Of a DNA stretch of 47,655 nt, positions 8,287 to 16,566 are shown piece after piece. The position numbers and the translations under genes were made by a program. The number at the start of each line of letters is the position of its first letter. Positions within the stretch are counted from its first letter, which is position 1. The notes beneath the pieces are model-generated. The model saw nothing but the letters and a program-made list of their open reading frames with translations. It made no database searches and was not told the DNA's origin. Source of the DNA: Cyanobacteria bacterium UBA2566. GTDB lineage: Bacteria > Cyanobacteriota > Cyanobacteriia > Cyanobacteriales > Desertifilaceae. The stretch is taken from contig DDLS01000121.1 in the NCBI GenBank assembly GCA_002340255.1, forward strand, positions 1 through 47,655, read 5' to 3'.

Positions 8287-10611
8287 ATGGCACGTGGACA
8301 AATGCGAATCAAAAAACGTCCCTTCACTTCACCTAAGGGCAAAAAAGGATCGATTCTGCAAGCCAAGTTAAACTCTATGGCAGAGGGCAATAATTATACT
8401 CCTTCCATGGGCAAAGATTGCCCCCTAGTGCGGAGTGGCAATATCTTAAAGCAAATCATGGAACGAGATGCCCTCAAAGCGCAATCACAACAGGAACAAG
8501 GAACTGGGACATCTCAACTCTCACACAAACAGAGCAGCAGAACCCCCTTGTACCCCAATGTCATTCAGTCCTTAACTTCTGGAGTGGTGCAACGAAATGA
8601 TCGAGAAAAGCCGGTTAATCTATACCCAACTGGGAAAGGGCGGTCTTTACCGGATGAGATTGTAGACAATTTTACTGGGCAAGGGCATCCGGAAGTCGAA
8701 GAAGCTGAAGTTCATGTTGATGATGCTGCTGCTCAAAGTATTGGCGCTCAGGCTTATACAACCGGGAAAAAACATATCGTGGTGCAATCAAGGGTCGCCA
8801 ATGATAAAAAAGTATTAACCCATGAAGCCACCCATGTCGCCCAGCAACATAACATGGATGTGGAGCCAACTATTCCCAATACTCCGATCAATGATACGTT
8901 GGAAAAAGATGCCCAAGAGAATGAACAACGGATTACTCAAAATCAACCGGTTTCGGTACAACTCAAGGGTGGAGCCAGTATTCAACGTTCTACGAATCTT
9001 ATACAGCGATCGCCAGAAACCATTTGGGGAACCCATGAAGATGCCTTAACTCAAGTCATAAAAAGCCCTGGGAAAGTACGTAAAGTTCTCAAAAAAGACT
9101 TTTATTCCAACTGGTTTATCGCCAAAGATTATTTAGTCGCCAACAAATGGCACAACAAATCCAAACGTGCCATTTCCGAGAAAAAGTCTCGCTTTGAAAA
9201 ACTCATGCGGGCCCTATTAGCCGTCCGCGAATATGATACGAATAAACTACTGCGGCACATTCGCGATACCAAACTTCCTGCACAATATCCCCACATGAGG
9301 AAGATGGACCCTGCAAAACGACTTTCTTGGGCAGCCGCAGGTAGCACGACTCTAACCTCTGATATTGATGTTAACCTCAAAGGTGCTGGTTCAATTGCTG
9401 CTGTTGGTTTATTTAACAAACTCTTCAAAACCCAAGAAAAATGGGCTTATGATGCAGGGACAGTCTACGATGTCAATGTTTATGCCCAAGATTTTATGAC
9501 CCCAGGTCAAACCAAAACCCTATCTGGAGGACATAAAAAACTCGGCTCTCCCTTTGAAAAACAAGAACAGGATAACCAAGTAACTTTAACTCCTGTCGAA
9601 GAAGTTTCACCTCTAACCGATGAAGATAGCATTGCCTTTGAAACCTTCTCCGCGAATCAAGATGTGTGGTCAATGGCTAAGATGCGGATGTATATGACGG
9701 ATAATGAATGGAATGCTTATAAAGCCGATATGTTGGGCACAGAAATGAATAAGCAAATGATTGCGAACGATCCAGACAGCTATCAGAAAAAAGAACAACT
9801 GAAGCAGCAACTTTTAGATGCCGAATATTATTACGAAGACTATCTTGAGAGCATTGAACATGAAGTAAATATCATTAATACCAATGCCAACCATGTTTAC
9901 GACCGGCTGCATGAGACTCTCGATCAAGGTGGCAATACAGTTTCCGAACACCACAAAGAGGAAACTAAAAAAATGATTGCAGCCAATCTGATTTATGAGC
10001 GCAAACTCAATCGAGTACAAACCCTGCGAAATCAGCTCCAAACACTGAAGCAACAGCGCCCTCGCACTCAAGAGGTCATTAAAGACATGAAAGAATGTGG
10101 CATTAACTTAAAAAATGCTCTTTCAGAAGCGATTATGTTTTCTAATGAAGCTTACTTTAGTCAAGGAGCAGTTCAGGATGTTGTCCTTGGTTATCAGATT
10201 GGACAAGGAATGGCCAAGAAAACAGGCAAAACAGTCGATTTGCAACTGGCAAACCAACTCAGATTACAATCGATGCGCGAACAAGTGGGCGATACCCTGA
10301 AAGTCTTGAAAGAATATGCCAATCAACCGGCATGGAAGGGAGTTTATAAAGCAGGTAAATACATTGACCGTATGATCTTAGCGGCAACTTCCCTACTTCC
10401 TAATGGATTATCGAATAATTTAACTCAAGATTTCACATTCATCCGAAACCTGGGACAAAAGGCAACTCAGCTCAAAGGTCAAGGAGCTGATCAAACGACT
10501 CAACGAGTAGAACTGAATAATCTAATTGGTCAGTCCAGTCTTGCCGATATTCGACGCATTATTATTCGGATTGGTACAATAGTGGATCAACACGCTAATC
10601 AAGTGTGGTGA
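8287..10611 (+). CDS. DUF4157 protein with nucleotidyltransferase-like central domain; candidate injected toxin
   Basis: A 774-residue protein. Residues 1-110 are basic, low in order and rich in K, Q and S. Residues 120-190 are a DUF4157 domain, with LPDEIVDNF, AEVHVDDAAA, GAQAYTTGK and the zinc-protease-like HEATH at 179-183. From established knowledge, DUF4157 often leads the effectors of extracellular contractile injection systems and other polymorphic toxins. The central part carries AAAGST with G352 and S353, then SDIDVN with D359 and D361. A later acidic strand YDVNVY (D395) is a candidate third ligand. This matches the GS...DxD pattern of pol-beta-type nucleotidyltransferases; that reading is inference. 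Residues about 500-600 look like a coiled coil. No injection-system or immunity gene lies in this window. There are no membrane segments or signal peptide. Confidence 0.72.
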   Translation: MARGQMRIKKRPFTSPKGKKGSILQAKLNSMAEGNNYTPSMGKDCPLVRSGNILKQIMERDALKAQSQQEQGTGTSQLSHKQSSRTPLYPNVIQSLTSGVVQRNDREKPVNLYPTGKGRSLPDEIVDNFTGQGHPEVEEAEVHVDDAAAQSIGAQAYTTGKKHIVVQSRVANDKKVLTHEATHVAQQHNMDVEPTIPNTPINDTLEKDAQENEQRITQNQPVSVQLKGGASIQRSTNLIQRSPETIWGTHEDALTQVIKSPGKVRKVLKKDFYSNWFIAKDYLVANKWHNKSKRAISEKKSRFEKLMRALLAVREYDTNKLLRHIRDTKLPAQYPHMRKMDPAKRLSWAAAGSTTLTSDIDVNLKGAGSIAAVGLFNKLFKTQEKWAYDAGTVYDVNVYAQDFMTPGQTKTLSGGHKKLGSPFEKQEQDNQVTLTPVEEVSPLTDEDSIAFETFSANQDVWSMAKMRMYMTDNEWNAYKADMLGTEMNKQMIANDPDSYQKKEQLKQQLLDAEYYYEDYLESIEHEVNIINTNANHVYDRLHETLDQGGNTVSEHHKEETKKMIAANLIYERKLNRVQTLRNQLQTLKQQRPRTQEVIKDMKECGINLKNALSEAIMFSNEAYFSQGAVQDVVLGYQIGQGMAKKTGKTVDLQLANQLRLQSMREQVGDTLKVLKEYANQPAWKGVYKAGKYIDRMILAATSLLPNGLSNNLTQDFTFIRNLGQKATQLKGQGADQTTQRVELNNLIGQSSLADIRRIIIRIGTIVDQHANQVW

Positions 10612-10619
10612 TGGCTAAT

Positions 10620-10637
10620 GGGAAAACCATTTTTCCC
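10620..10637 (+). terminator. Possible weak terminator hairpin after the DUF4157 gene
   Basis: A 7-bp stem GGGAAAA/TTTTCCC with a 4-base loop begins 8 bases after the stop codon. There is no T-run beyond the stem itself, so function is uncertain. Confidence 0.35.
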
Positions 10638-10870
10638 TTCAAGCGGTAAGGTAGGAGAATAAGTCCTAATTAAACTTCTACAACTCTTACTCTGTCTACC
10701 CTACGATTATTTTACTTTATCCTCTTTTCACACACCACAAGCTCTTGATTACCATATGAAATCAAGCCCAAATGTCAAGCGTATGAGATCTTTAGTAAAA
10801 CTTGTTTTAAGTTACCTCAAAATACGCTAAACTACTCCGTTGGATTGAATATCTTTATAAGAGGGAGTGA

Positions 10871-11905
10871 ATGAATAGAAGTATCTCCACAGTAGATTTA
10901 TTTTGTGGTGCTGGAGGGCTGACACACGGTTTTGAGCAAGCTGGCATTCCAGTCAACGCAGGATATGATATTGATCTGGCCTGTAAATTTCCTTATGAAC
11001 ACAATAACCCAGCCAAATTTATCTTACAGGATGTGGAAAATCTTAGCGGTTCCGATTTAGCTGAACATTTTTCTGGAATTAGCATTAAAGTTTTAGTCGG
11101 ATGTGCCCCTTGTCAGCCATTTTCAAGTTATGCAAGACGTTATGATAAGTCTGTAAATTCAAAGTGGAAACTATTGCAAGATTTTGCTCGAATTGTCAAA
11201 CAATGCGAACCAGATATTATTTCAATGGAAAATGTACTGCACTTAAAAAATCATGCAATTTTTCAGGAATTCATTAGCCAGTTGAAAGCCTTAAAGTATT
11301 ACGTTAATTCTCATGAAGTCAATTGTCTTAATTACGGAATTCCTCAATCTCGAAAACGATTGGTCTTGCTGGCTTCAAAATTTGGCAAAATCAACCTCAT
11401 TCCACCAACACATAACCCGAATAATTACCAAACCGTCAGACAAACTATTGAAAATTTAGAATCCCTGTCAGCAGGGCAATTTTCTCAAGTAGATCGTCTC
11501 CATAAATGTAGTAAACTTTCTGAACTCAATCTGCGCCGTATTCGTGCTTCTAAACCGGGAGGGACTTGGCGAGATTGGTCTCAAGACTTAATTGCAGAAT
11601 GCCACTTAAAAAGCAGTGGTAAAACCTATCCAGCAGTATATGGTAGAATGGAATGGGATAAACCCAGTCCAACTATTACCACACAGTGTTTTGGTTTTGG
11701 TAACGGTCGGTTTGGTCATCCCGAACAAGATCGAGCTATTTCCCTGAGAGAAGCAGCTTTATTACAAACTTTTCCAAGAACATATCAGTTTGTTCCCTCT
11801 GATCGACCAGTAGTCTTTGATGTAGTAGGTCGATTAATTGGCAATGCTGTGCCTGTTAAGTTAGGCATGGTTATCGCTCGAAGTATTTTAGAACACATCA
11901 AATAG
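10871..11905 (+). CDS. dcm: DNA (cytosine-5-)-methyltransferase
   Basis: A 344-residue C5-cytosine methyltransferase that transfers a methyl group from S-adenosylmethionine to cytosine in a specific DNA site. Motif I is DLFCGAGGL near the start, motif IV is APCQPFS with the catalytic C81, and motif VI is ENV. Motif VIII is QSRKRLVLLA and motif X is RLIGNAVP. The recognition domain between VIII and IX is short, so a short target is expected; the site cannot be read from sequence. The ATG follows GAGGGAG at good spacing. The gene converges on the HEPN gene with only 5 bases between stops. It is more AT-rich than the housekeeping genes, which suggests transfer. Confidence 0.93.
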   Translation: MNRSISTVDLFCGAGGLTHGFEQAGIPVNAGYDIDLACKFPYEHNNPAKFILQDVENLSGSDLAEHFSGISIKVLVGCAPCQPFSSYARRYDKSVNSKWKLLQDFARIVKQCEPDIISMENVLHLKNHAIFQEFISQLKALKYYVNSHEVNCLNYGIPQSRKRLVLLASKFGKINLIPPTHNPNNYQTVRQTIENLESLSAGQFSQVDRLHKCSKLSELNLRRIRASKPGGTWRDWSQDLIAECHLKSSGKTYPAVYGRMEWDKPSPTITTQCFGFGNGRFGHPEQDRAISLREAALLQTFPRTYQFVPSDRPVVFDVVGRLIGNAVPVKLGMVIARSILEHIK

Positions 11906-11910
11906 TCAAA

Positions 11911-12603
11911 TTAAGGAGCTTGTATGGAATTATCTAAGTATTCTTGATTTTCTAAATAGTCTTGAATATTTTTTAATATTTGCTGAAGATATTCTATGAC
12001 CTCTTCCTTCACTTTCAGTAAATCCTCAATACTCGTCTTTTGCCCAATTTCTGCAAAGGATTTATTACCATGTGCTAAATCGTTCCGATGCTGCATTATC
12101 TCATATAAATGTTCGCCATGTTTGGTTTTGGAGTAGTCAGTATCAAAAGAGAATCCATACTTTCTCGCTGTTTTGGTAATCTCATCTCGATCGACATTAC
12201 CTGAAAACAATTCTCTCCGATTCAATCCAGCAGTAATAATATCAAGAGAAATATCCTTCATTCTAGAATGAATAGTATCAGAAGATCGATTCTTGAAGTT
12301 ATGAATAACTATTTTCTTGATTTCGACTCTCATCAAGTTATAAGAAATCTTTTTACTACTTATTTCATCAAATATAGCTTCTATGGCATTCCGCATAGTT
12401 GATTCAACAAGATTGTATAAGATCAAAAAAGCATTCGCTTTAAAAATCTTAGCCAGCTCGGGATTAATAGCAATAGTTTTTTGCTCACCCTTCTCTCCGG
12501 ACAATACTAATTTTGTTTTTTCTTGGATTAACCCCTCTAGAAATTCAAAATATTGATTAATTTCTTGGACACGGGTATGAAAATCTAAAAGAACTGTTTG
12601 CAT
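11911..12603 (-). CDS. HEPN-domain protein (MAE_28990/MAE_18760-like)
   Basis: A 230-residue, mostly helical protein. RNDLAHG at 173-179 gives the HEPN signature R-x4-H (R173, H178), which in this superfamily usually marks a metal-independent RNase. The overall pattern, with NLVESTMRNAIEAIFDEI in the first half and HRNDLAHG in the second, fits the MAE_28990/MAE_18760-like HEPN group known from cyanobacterial defence loci. It starts 2 bases after the stop of the DUF262 gene, so the two are almost certainly co-translated. The likely role is the toxic or RNA-cleaving arm of a restriction/abortive system; this is inference from family and context. Confidence 0.75.
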   Translation of the reverse strand: MQTVLLDFHTRVQEINQYFEFLEGLIQEKTKLVLSGEKGEQKTIAINPELAKIFKANAFLILYNLVESTMRNAIEAIFDEISSKKISYNLMRVEIKKIVIHNFKNRSSDTIHSRMKDISLDIITAGLNRRELFSGNVDRDEITKTARKYGFSFDTDYSKTKHGEHLYEIMQHRNDLAHGNKSFAEIGQKTSIEDLLKVKEEVIEYLQQILKNIQDYLENQEYLDNSIQAP

Positions 12604-12605
12604 AG

Positions 12606-13706
12606 TTAACTTAGAAGTTGATCTCGAACATATTCAATCCGTCGAATGACTTTAGGTCTGGAGTTGCTTGCATCTGAAGTCGTATATTCTTTGAATTCTG
12701 GCGAGTCCAGCCATGTAATTGACTTAGGTTTAAGATCGGGTTTTTCTCTCAAGGCAAGTGCAACACCGACAGAAATTGCCTCAAAGCGAATTCTCGGTGT
12801 TTTGACATGACCTTTAGATTTACTAAATCCATTGGGGAAGTATTTTTCAACAAAATCTAACATATTATGAAATTCGGTTCGCATGGCATTCTGGTTAATT
12901 CTAGAATCGTTATTTTTCTCTAGATATTCATTCAGAAATGCATTAACCTGTCTGTTGAAACTCTGATAGTTCTCTAAATATGCAAAGAAGCGTAAAACAA
13001 ATTCTTCTGGTTCTCGTTTTTTAACCAGTGCTGCTGATATAGGGCAGAGTTTAATAAATTTTGAATCTTTACCAAGTTCTTCAAGAAGATTGACTAAGGG
13101 GCCAGGAGATATACCTCTACGCTTTTCCATTTCATTGAGTTGAACACTACCCGTATTAATACGTTCAAACATATCTCGGCGTGTTTCTTCATCAGCTTTC
13201 TCACTCAGCACAATCATGCGAATAGTAACACGGTTAAAACGCCTCTGTCTTGCCAGAGGTAAATCACTGAATTTGAAGTCGTTAAGCAGCTTTAACTTTT
13301 CTAGCCCGCAGAGCTTTAGATCGTTATTGAGAAATCTATCTAAAGTTCGGATACGTTGGGTTCCATCAACAATTTCTAACCGACCTAAGTCTTCCTCATT
13401 ATCTTCTTGTTTTGGTCGCAAATCAGCTACAAAAATATAGGGTATGGGGAGTCCTAGCAATAGAGATTCAATAAACTTTGACTGCCGAGTTTCTTCCCAG
13501 ATCATCTCTCTTTGATAGTCAGGTATATACAACTCATTCGTATCTTCTTCCAATCCTTCCTTATATTTTTTTACAAGAACTTCTACTGGATATTCCTTGG
13601 TGTCATATTCAACTACTTTTTTCTTCTCTCGAATTTCAAGTTCTGCTTCCTCTTTTTGTTCATTTGTTATCTCTGGTTCCACTAGTATTTTGGTAGATTT
13701 TGTCAT
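12606..13706 (-). CDS. DUF262 (GmrSD N-terminal/ParB-like) protein
   Basis: A 366-residue protein with the DUF262 core. IPDYQREMIWE and SKFIESLLLGLPIP are at about 60-90, and IVDGTQRIRTL at about 113-123 is the family's DGxQR motif. DUF262 domains are related to ParB/Srx and in GmrSD-type enzymes are linked to nucleotide-driven restriction of modified DNA. No HNH (DUF1524) domain is visible at the C terminus, so the nuclease part may be supplied by the HEPN partner. The N-terminal 40 residues are highly charged. It is the first gene of a two-gene minus-strand operon with the HEPN gene and is paired with the convergent methyltransferase. Confidence 0.82.
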   Translation of the reverse strand: MTKSTKILVEPEITNEQKEEAELEIREKKKVVEYDTKEYPVEVLVKKYKEGLEEDTNELYIPDYQREMIWEETRQSKFIESLLLGLPIPYIFVADLRPKQEDNEEDLGRLEIVDGTQRIRTLDRFLNNDLKLCGLEKLKLLNDFKFSDLPLARQRRFNRVTIRMIVLSEKADEETRRDMFERINTGSVQLNEMEKRRGISPGPLVNLLEELGKDSKFIKLCPISAALVKKREPEEFVLRFFAYLENYQSFNRQVNAFLNEYLEKNNDSRINQNAMRTEFHNMLDFVEKYFPNGFSKSKGHVKTPRIRFEAISVGVALALREKPDLKPKSITWLDSPEFKEYTTSDASNSRPKVIRRIEYVRDQLLS

Positions 13707-13817
13707 GTAATTCTCCAGTTATAATGGGCAAAAATTCGTCAAACTCTCTACAATTGAGCAATCCTAACATCGTCGTTTTCTTATCGTCGCCGGAATCTTA
13801 AGATGAACCAAGGCTTT

Positions 13818-13970
13818 TTATAAAATACTAGGCTTGACACTCAAGCAGATTTGATTGCGGTCATCTTCAGTATAGCCTATGACTACAGCACCAATAGGAG
13901 AACCAACATCAGGATACATTTCTGGAATCATTTCTCCAGTATCTACAAAATCGGTAATCTGAACAATACC
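13818..13970 (-). pseudogene. Remnant of an S1 RNA-binding domain protein
   Basis: A 50-codon frame reads VQITDFVD, then PDVGSPIGAVVIG and ICLSVKPS before a stop at 13818-13820. This matches the end of an S1 OB-fold domain as found in small cyanobacterial S1 proteins. An in-frame TGA at 13971-13973 directly precedes it, and no start codon or N-terminal half is visible. It is therefore a broken gene, lying at the edge of the accessory block. Confidence 0.6.
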
Positions 13971-14009
13971 TCATTTTTAGAATTCTAGGATATTGGTAAT
14001 ATTGAAACT

Positions 14010-14037
14010 AAAAAACCCCAGGTTGTAGCAACTGGGG
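14010..14037 (-). terminator. Rho-independent terminator of thiC
   Basis: Read on the minus strand, CCCCAGTTG pairs with CAACCTGGGG (one bulged base, 3-base loop, 14016-14037), followed by six T. It begins 15 bases after the thiC stop. Confidence 0.85.
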
Positions 14038-14052
14038 GTATAGGGGTGAAAC

Positions 14053-15438
14053 TTAAACTTGAGCGACTTCTTTCTTTTGCTCTTCCTGAGCTAAGTATTT
14101 CTCTAACTCGGTGAGCGCGTCTGCATCTACCTTGGTTTGCATGGGGCAGAATTTAGGCCCGCACATGGAGCAGAATTCAGCCGTTTTGTAGATATCTGCG
14201 GGGAGGGTTTCGTCGTGATATTCCCGCGCGCGGTCGGGGTCGAGGGAGAGTTCAAACTGGCGATTCCAGTCGAAATTATACCGAGCGGCAGAGAGTTCGT
14301 CGTCTCGGTCTCTGGCTCCTAGGCGGTGTCGGGCAATATCAGCAGCGTGAGCAGCGATTTTATAGGCAATTAAGCCATTGCGTACATCTTCGGCGTTGGG
14401 AAGTCCTAAATGTTCTTTGGGAGTAACGTAACAGAGCATGGCAGTTCCATGCCAACCGGCGATCGCCGCTCCAATGGCAGAGGTAATATGATCGTAGCCT
14501 GGCGCAATATCCGTCACCAACGGCCCCAGCACATAGAACGGAGCTTCTGAACACTCCTCCATCTGCTTCTTCACATTAAACTCAATTTGATCCATCGGTA
14601 CATGGCCCGGCCCTTCAACCATCACCTGCACATTATGTTCCCAAGCTTTGCGGGTAAGTTGACCTAACGTCTTCAACTCCGCCAATTGTGCCTCATCCGA
14701 AGCATCATGGGTACAACCCGGACGCAGAGAATCCCCTAAACTAAACGAAACATCATGTTTCTTAAAGATTTCAATAATATCATTGAAATGGGTATACAGA
14801 GGATTTTGCTTATGATGGTGTAACATCCACCGAGCAATAATACCACCACCACGGGAAACAATCCCCGTAATCCGACTTCTCACCAACGGCAAATGTTCAA
14901 TCAAAATCCCTGCATGGATGGTCATATAATCCACCCCTTGCTGGGCATGTTTATCGATAATATGCAGAAAGTCATCTGGTGTAAGTTTCTCAATTCTACC
15001 ATTCACACTTTCTAGCGCTTGGTAGATGGGAACCGTACCAATCGGAACCGGGGACGCTTTAATAATCGCTGTACGAATCTCGTCTAAGTTTCCGCCTCCC
15101 GTAGACAAGTCCATCACCGTATCTGCACCATATTTAACCGCCAGATTCAGCTTATCGACTTCTTCTTGCAAATTAGAAGAATTGGGAGAAGCACCCAGGT
15201 TAGCATTCACCTTACACTTAGAAGCAATCCCGATCGCCATTGGCTCTAAATTTGGGTGATTAATATTCGCCGGAATAATCATCCGTCCCCGCGCAACCTC
15301 ATCCCGAATCAATTCAGGGGTCAGATTTTCCCGTTGCGCCACATACTGCATCTCTTCCGTAATCAGGCCTTGACGAGCATAATTCATCTGCGTGACATTG
15401 GCTTGTCCCCGCCGTTTAGCAACCCATTCAGTTCGCAT
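14053..15438 (-). CDS. thiC: Phosphomethylpyrimidine synthase ThiC
   Basis: A 461-residue radical-SAM enzyme that converts aminoimidazole ribotide to hydroxymethylpyrimidine phosphate for thiamine synthesis. The C-terminal iron-sulfur motif is CSMCGPKFCP (C-x2-C-x4-C). MVEGPGHVPMDQ and the GGGIIARW segment are characteristic. The length matches the short bacterial/plastid form. The ATG start has GAGGA 9 bases upstream. A TPP riboswitch lies just upstream of the start and a terminator just after the stop, so it is a single-gene unit repressed by thiamine pyrophosphate. Confidence 0.97.
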   Translation of the reverse strand: MRTEWVAKRRGQANVTQMNYARQGLITEEMQYVAQRENLTPELIRDEVARGRMIIPANINHPNLEPMAIGIASKCKVNANLGASPNSSNLQEEVDKLNLAVKYGADTVMDLSTGGGNLDEIRTAIIKASPVPIGTVPIYQALESVNGRIEKLTPDDFLHIIDKHAQQGVDYMTIHAGILIEHLPLVRSRITGIVSRGGGIIARWMLHHHKQNPLYTHFNDIIEIFKKHDVSFSLGDSLRPGCTHDASDEAQLAELKTLGQLTRKAWEHNVQVMVEGPGHVPMDQIEFNVKKQMEECSEAPFYVLGPLVTDIAPGYDHITSAIGAAIAGWHGTAMLCYVTPKEHLGLPNAEDVRNGLIAYKIAAHAADIARHRLGARDRDDELSAARYNFDWNRQFELSLDPDRAREYHDETLPADIYKTAEFCSMCGPKFCPMQTKVDADALTELEKYLAQEEQKKEVAQV

Positions 15439-15459
15439 ATGTTTAGTCCTCGAAGTGAC

Positions 15460-15540
15460 AGCTTCCCTCCGCCGGTACTAGCCGGACTCAGGTTCTAAGG
15501 GTTTACTCTCAGCCCGATCGCCATCAGGCACCCCTAGCTT
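15460..15540 (-). promoter_or_regulatory. TPP (THI-box) riboswitch upstream of thiC
   Basis: Read on the minus strand, this carries the conserved thi-box blocks in order: AGGGGTGCC, GGCTGAGAG, AACCCTTAGAACCTGA and CCGGCTAGTACCGGCGGAGG. A closing AGCT/AGCT pairing forms the end of stem P1. It ends 22 bases before the thiC ATG and next to its Shine-Dalgarno, so control of translation initiation is likely. Confidence 0.95.
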
Positions 15541-15634
15541 GCGCTAAATTTTAACATAATTTGGGCAGGCTAAGAGAAAAATTTGGACTAGGGGGTCAGG
15601 TAGATAGTGCAGACACAAATTTTAAATTCTCTTA

Positions 15635-15789
15635 GAGCCTATTTGTAAAGTAAACCTTAAGAAGCACCAATCCACTGCGGTTAGGTAATTTCAAGCTCAG
15701 AGAGGAGATTGATTATAAGCCAAAACCAGCAAAAACCTGTTAGAAAGCTTGCTAGCTATAGGCTTTACTTTTTCTTTATAAATAGGCTC
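15635..15789. mobile_element. 155-bp MITE-like element with TTA target duplication
   Basis: The ends are inverted repeats: GAGCCTATTTGTAAAG on the left and CTTTATAAATAGGCTC on the right, 16 bp with one mismatch. TTA directly flanks both sides (15632-15634 and 15790-15792). No coding frame lies inside. A GAGCC end and a TNA duplication recall IS5-family elements of the IS1031 group, which could supply the transposase; no such transposase is in the window. Confidence 0.72.
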
Positions 15790-15838
15790 TTAATTTGAAG
15801 CATTACTTAGCATCAAACTTAGTGATGTCACTCGATAG

Positions 15839-15979
15839 AAAAGACCTTTAGAATTGGCATTAAATGGAGAAGCAAATTATATCATTACTGGTGACAGAGA
15901 TTTGCTGGTATTGCAACCATTTCGGGGTATTTTGGTCATCACAGCAGATGAATTTTTAAAAACGATCGCACCAGAATGA
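15839..15979 (+). pseudogene. C-terminal remnant of a PIN-domain toxin gene
   Basis: The frame reads LELALNGEANYIITGDRDLL and then VLQPF, followed by GILVITADEFL. This is the C-terminal half of a PIN-fold RNase of toxin-antitoxin type, with the TGDRDLL acidic motif. An in-frame TAG at 15836-15838 precedes it, and frame shifts remove the upstream part. No antitoxin is visible. It lies 49 bp right of the MITE-like element. The rest of the 15.54-16.03 kb gap shows no gene. Confidence 0.6.
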
Positions 15980-16033
15980 TTGACAACTGAGCCTGGAATC
16001 ATGAACAATAATTAAAAGCCTTTAGCTGACTTC

Positions 16034-16420
16034 ATGAGACCTAAGTTTAAGGACACGATCGCATGGCAACAAGCCGAACTACTGATGCAACCTTCCCTCT
16101 TGAGGGTAGTCGATAATCTGCGTCAAGTGTTGGAAACCTCACCCTGGAAAGGAACTTATGAAGAGGTGCAAGACCCCTATCCTGGTTATGTATTGTGCTT
16201 AACCTATCAGGGAGAAGAAATGCGAGTGAATCTCTGGGAGCTATGTTTCCGCATTTGTTTTCTAGAATACCCAATGACCCATTCCCCTTATGACGCACAG
16301 AACGTAGAGATTGATACGAGCTTAATTGATGATACGGGAGATGTTGATTGGATACAATTGGAAGAAAAAACCAAGCAAACGATCGCGGAACTGTTTGAGA
16401 GTTTACCCAAAATGAGTTAA
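16034..16420 (+). CDS. Conserved-looking hypothetical protein
   Basis: A 128-residue acidic soluble protein with no signal peptide or membrane segment. I do not recognise the family. Visible features are WQQAELLMQPSLLRVVDN near the start, a central GYVLCLTYQGEEMRVNLWEL strand-rich part, and a helical C terminus. The reading frame is compact, has plausible cyanobacterial codon use and contains a CGATCGC HIP1-type site, so it is probably a real gene. The ATG at 16034 is the first in frame; no clear Shine-Dalgarno is seen. It follows the PIN remnant by 54 bp and may be unrelated to it. Confidence 0.65.
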   Translation: MRPKFKDTIAWQQAELLMQPSLLRVVDNLRQVLETSPWKGTYEEVQDPYPGYVLCLTYQGEEMRVNLWELCFRICFLEYPMTHSPYDAQNVEIDTSLIDDTGDVDWIQLEEKTKQTIAELFESLPKMS

Positions 16421-16566
16421 TGGAGGCGTAGGCGAGGGTTGTTCCTAGGTGTAGGAAATTCACAGGTAACTCTAATAAGCCCGCCCAGTCATTGAATTAG
16501 GAGGGTTTTTCCTGCCGTTGTTGATTATGATTAAAGATGGCCTTTTAAAAAGCATCCGTAATTATT

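Noticed and set aside
16047..16463. 138-codon minus-strand ORF opposite the hypothetical gene at 16034
   Set aside because: Longer than the plus ORF, but its translation is low in typical protein patterns. The plus-strand frame has better composition and strand/helix pattern.
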